The notes beneath the pieces were generated by a model that saw nothing but the letters and a program-made list of their open reading frames with translations, had not been told where the DNA came from and did not search any database. DNA of 64,000 nucleotides from Endotrypanum monterogeii (Eukaryota > Euglenozoa > Kinetoplastea > Trypanosomatida > Trypanosomatidae), in assembly GCA_000333855.2 (NCBI GenBank), contig CM007348.1, positions 374,264 to 438,263 of the forward strand. Reading direction: 5' to 3'. The translations under genes and the position numbers were made by a program. Shown here in pieces: positions 63,364-64,000 of the stretch (position 1 is its first letter; every line of letters starts with the position of its first letter).

Positions 63364-64000
63364 ATGCACTTGAGAAGAGGGCGAATCTGTGAAGCGCATG
63401 GAATGTTGCGCGTTGCTAGTTCGGTGCATGCGGTAGACTCGTCTCTCCCGCTCCGCCGCATCGCCCTCTGGGGTTCTTGTCGAGCACTGAGCCTGCATCG
63501 CACGGTGTGTTCGTTGGCACCTACGAGGACCGAGAAAAAGGAGACTGCTGCGGTGGCTCATGTAACGGAAAAGCCGTCGAAACCACCCGCACTCATTCAA
63601 CCGCAACGAAAACCTCGAGACGCCAAGAGCAAAAAAGATTTATCCTCACTCTTCTACGACACATCTGTCAACGATTTTGCGCTAAACAAGCGAAAGCTTA
63701 CCAAGGACGACGATGATGGAACCTTTGCCTTTGGTCAGGTACCCCGTGGGGCAATGAAGAAAGAGCAGATCCTCAAGTATGTGGACATGGACGAGCTGAA
63801 TAAAGCCAGTGAGCTGCTGGAGGTGCCGGATGCCTTTACCTACCCGCTGCATACGATGGACCACATATCTGAGCCGATTATGCGCACCATGCAGTCACGC
63901 ATAGTCACGTTCAAATACGCTTCCCTAGACGATTTTTACACCATGCGGCGGTACATTGGAACAGACGAGGATGTGATGCGCACATCTTTACCCGGTAACT
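63364..64000 (+). CDS. Partial gene, probable mitochondrial protein of unknown function
   Basis: An open frame with no stop runs from 63298 to the window end; ATG 63364 gives at least 212 residues, C-terminus missing. I do not recognise the family. The first 60 residues are rich in Arg, Ser and hydrophobic residues with few acidic ones (MLRVAS at 14-19, LPLRRIALWGS further on), as in a mitochondrial presequence. Residues 65-115 are Lys/Pro-rich and polar. From about 115 the sequence looks folded and mixed in charge (VDMDELNKASELLEVP, then YASLDDFYTMRRYIG). There is no membrane segment. A nuclear-encoded mitochondrial ribosomal or RNA-processing protein is possible but this is only a guess from targeting and composition. 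ATG 63403 is the alternative start. Confidence 0.65.
   Translation, partial: MHLRRGRICEAHGMLRVASSVHAVDSSLPLRRIALWGSCRALSLHRTVCSLAPTRTEKKETAAVAHVTEKPSKPPALIQPQRKPRDAKSKKDLSSLFYDTSVNDFALNKRKLTKDDDDGTFAFGQVPRGAMKKEQILKYVDMDELNKASELLEVPDAFTYPLHTMDHISEPIMRTMQSRIVTFKYASLDDFYTMRRYIGTDEDVMRTSLPGN

Noticed and set aside
1..64000. tRNA, rRNA, snoRNA cluster or CRISPR array
   Set aside because: I looked for tRNA-like TTCGA/TTCAA arms and regularly spaced repeats and found none that hold up; a dedicated covariance-model scan was not possible.

Overview
The window reads as trypanosomatid nuclear DNA, most like the Leishmania/Leptomonas side of the group. All convincing coding regions are intronless and lie on the + strand. 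They are separated by long gene-poor spacers rich in pyrimidine tracts followed by AG, which is the layout expected for spliced-leader trans-splicing. The gene families fit too: GP63/leishmanolysin, two proteins with the amastin signature, and a tandem set of DNA polymerase kappa genes. The genus is an inference; I saw no rRNA, tRNA or spliced-leader gene that would settle it. The window is one part of a directional gene cluster, with no strand switch.

Layout. 0.3-8.1 kb holds single-copy housekeeping genes: a Dbp4/DDX10-type nucleolar DEAD-box helicase, a COQ2-type prenyltransferase and a leucine-rich-repeat-like protein. 11.4-32.1 kb holds six divergent HAD (Cof/type IIB) phosphatase-like genes in tandem, with a GP63 metalloprotease gene between the fourth and fifth. 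32.7-34.1 kb is a dispersed repeat (copy A). 35.3-39.8 kb holds two amastin-like genes with unusually long N-terminal extensions. 39.8-44.3 kb is a long, pyrimidine-biased gene-free stretch leading to a small CCCH zinc-finger gene. A diverged partial repeat (copy C, 46.9-47.1 kb), a seventh HAD gene (48.1-49.3 kb) and repeat copy B (49.5-50.9 kb, virtually identical to copy A) follow. 51.8-62.3 kb holds three DNA polymerase kappa paralogues. A gene for a probable mitochondrial protein starts at 63.4 kb and runs off the window.

How the genes relate. The single-copy genes act in ribosome biogenesis, ubiquinone synthesis and unknown roles. The variable half looks built by tandem duplication and divergence: HAD hydrolases with intact catalytic residues but different inserts and caps, and Pol kappa copies that seem split between one nuclear-type protein and two with mitochondrial-type N-termini. 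The near-identical direct repeats A and B bracket a 15.4-kb block carrying both amastins, the CCCH gene and HAD copy 7, an arrangement that could support recombination or episome formation. A perfect 40-bp inverted repeat overlaps the end of the third Pol kappa gene.

Limits. Three runs of N (12613-12955, 29496-29515, 55560-55583) mark assembly gaps, two of them beside TA microsatellites. Starts were chosen as the first ATG after the best pyrimidine-tract/AG acceptor where one was visible; no transcript data were available.
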